From: an uncultured Thermomicrobiales bacterium | GTDB lineage: Bacteria; Chloroflexota; Chloroflexia; Thermomicrobiales; UBA6265 | Length of the DNA: 7,311 bases | Assembly (NCBI GenBank): GCA_902806365.1 | Contig: CADCWJ010000606.1 | Coordinates: 1-7,311 of the forward strand | Reading direction: 5' to 3' | In this document: positions 6,362 to 7,311 of the stretch, piece after piece | Layout: every line of letters begins with the position of its first letter | Position numbering within the stretch: position 1 is the first letter of the stretch | The notes under the pieces: generated by a model | Told to the model about the DNA's origin: nothing | The model's input: the letters and a program-made list of their open reading frames with translations, nothing else | Databases searched by the model: none | Position numbers and translations under genes: made by a program

Positions 6362-7311
6362 ATGGGTTCAGTCGGGTACGCGGCGTCGTTCGAGCAGTTC
6401 CATCCAACCGATCTCCTGACGTGGAGTCAATTGGCGGAGGGACACGGGTTCTCCGTCGTGACGGCCTCCGATCACTTTCACCCCTGGGTGCCGTCGCAAG
6501 GGCATTCCGCCTTCGTCTGGTCGTGGATGGGTGCGCTCGGCGCGACGACGAACCTGCGCTTCGGGACCGGCGTGACGCCCCCCGGCTTCCGCTACCACCC
6601 GGCGATCATCGCGCAATCGGCGGCGACGCTCGAAGCGATGTTCCCCGGCCGGTTCTTCCTCGGTCTGGGAGCGGGCGAGGCCCTGAACGAGCATATCGTC
6701 GGTGGCTACTGGCCCGAAGCCCCAACCCGACTCGAACGCCTCGTCGAGTCCACGACGATCATCGGCAAGCACTTTACCGGCAAGGTCGTCAAGCATCAGG
6801 GCAAGCACTTCGCGCTCGAGAGCGCGAGGCTGTACACCATGCCGGAGAGCCCGCCCCCGGTCTACGTCGCCACCTCCGGTCCGATCATGGCGGGAAGAAC
6901 GGGCAAGCTGGCGGACGGGATCATCACCGTCGGCGCGGCCGACGAGAAGCTCGCCATGCTGATGGACCGCTTTGATAAGGGCGCTAGGGACGTGGGAAAG
7001 GATCCCAAGTCTTTGGCGAAACTGCTTCAGGTCAAGGTGAGCTACGCAAGCACCGATCAGGAGGCGATCGATTCGGCGGTGAAGGACTGGCCAAACGGCG
7101 GCATGAACTTCCCCAAGGCGGACATCCGCAACCCCGAGGACTTCGAGGCGATGGCGAAGCTGGTGCGGCCGGAGAACTTCAAGAACCGGGTGCTGACCAG
7201 CGCCGATCCGGACGTGCACACGGCCTACATCCAGCACTTCATCGACCTGGGATTCCAGGAAATCCACGTCCACAACGTGAATCGTGGGCAGGAGGCGTTC
7301 ATCAAGGCCTA
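6362..7311 (+). CDS. F420-dependent glucose-6-phosphate dehydrogenase-family LLM oxidoreductase, 3'-truncated
   Basis: An open frame of 316 codons runs from the ATG at 6362 to the end of the window, where the last codon begins TA. The family is about 336 residues long, so I expect Tyr there and some 10-20 more residues rather than a stop. Aligned by eye with Mycobacterium tuberculosis Fgd1, SDHFHPW (36-42) gives His38 and Trp42 (Fgd1 His40 and Trp44) and GAGEALNE (103-110) gives Glu106 (Fgd1 Glu109), the F420-facing catalytic set. FRYHPAIIAQ (76-85) and the SADPD segment (280-284) also match. Of the phosphate-site residues, Lys252 and Arg276 match Lys259 and Arg283, but Thr195 and Lys198 are replaced by Val190 and Ala193. 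The enzyme probably reduces F420 with a sugar or sugar phosphate in the cytoplasm; glucose-6-phosphate itself is uncertain. It follows cofE, a natural place for an F420 user. Confidence 0.88.
   Translation, partial: MGSVGYAASFEQFHPTDLLTWSQLAEGHGFSVVTASDHFHPWVPSQGHSAFVWSWMGALGATTNLRFGTGVTPPGFRYHPAIIAQSAATLEAMFPGRFFLGLGAGEALNEHIVGGYWPEAPTRLERLVESTTIIGKHFTGKVVKHQGKHFALESARLYTMPESPPPVYVATSGPIMAGRTGKLADGIITVGAADEKLAMLMDRFDKGARDVGKDPKSLAKLLQVKVSYASTDQEAIDSAVKDWPNGGMNFPKADIRNPEDFEAMAKLVRPENFKNRVLTSADPDVHTAYIQHFIDLGFQEIHVHNVNRGQEAFIKA

Noticed and set aside
6421..6975. Plus-strand frame of 184 codons
   Set aside because: Out of frame with the LLM gene starting at 6362, which has the motifs and a strong ribosome-binding site; the alternative translation is Arg-rich and featureless.
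6368..7273. Long minus-strand open frame (301 codons) antisense to the LLM oxidoreductase
   Set aside because: It lies opposite a clear F420-dependent oxidoreductase; its His/Arg/Asp-rich translation has no family motif and is typical antisense openness in GC-rich DNA.

Overview
The window is a GC-rich bacterial chromosome segment with seven recognisable protein genes. No RNA gene, insertion sequence or CRISPR array is visible. RNase J combined with separate CofD, CofC and CofE F420-biosynthesis proteins and an F420-dependent sugar-dehydrogenase-like enzyme points to a high-GC F420-making bacterium. A Chloroflexota (Thermomicrobia-like) lineage is my best guess and Actinomycetota is the alternative; sequence inspection alone cannot decide this.

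Layout: (1) 2-1510, + strand: RNase J without its N-terminus, followed by a strong hairpin (1536-1572). (2) 1621-2007, - strand: an HxlR/DUF24-family regulator with a single N-terminal cysteine. (3) 2069-3616, - strand: an FGGY sugar kinase, most like gluconokinase, preceded by a possible 40-codon ORF that overlaps its start. (4) 3617-3800: a divergent control region with a perfect inverted repeat, TACT-N7-AGTA at its core. (5) 3801-6273, + strand: cofD, cofC and cofE with 4-nt start/stop overlaps, making the lactyl/PEP-guanylyl donor, joining it to Fo and adding glutamate. (6) 6362 to the end of the window, + strand: an F420-dependent glucose-6-phosphate-dehydrogenase-family LLM protein, cut by the window edge.

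How the parts may fit together (inference): the + strand cluster makes F420 and carries an enzyme that would use it to oxidise a sugar phosphate. If that substrate is glucose-6-phosphate, its product leads to 6-phosphogluconate, which is also what the divergent gluconokinase makes. The operator-like palindrome between the two arms matches the TACT-N7-AGTA pattern I recall for HxlR/DUF24 (YodB-type) repressors. A one-mismatch copy lies just upstream of the HxlR gene. This suggests that a local thiol-sensing HxlR protein controls itself, the kinase and the F420 operon. The sensor, operator, cofactor-synthesis and cofactor-use module is the most interesting feature here. FO synthase and a nitroreductase domain for dehydro-F420 reduction are not in the window.
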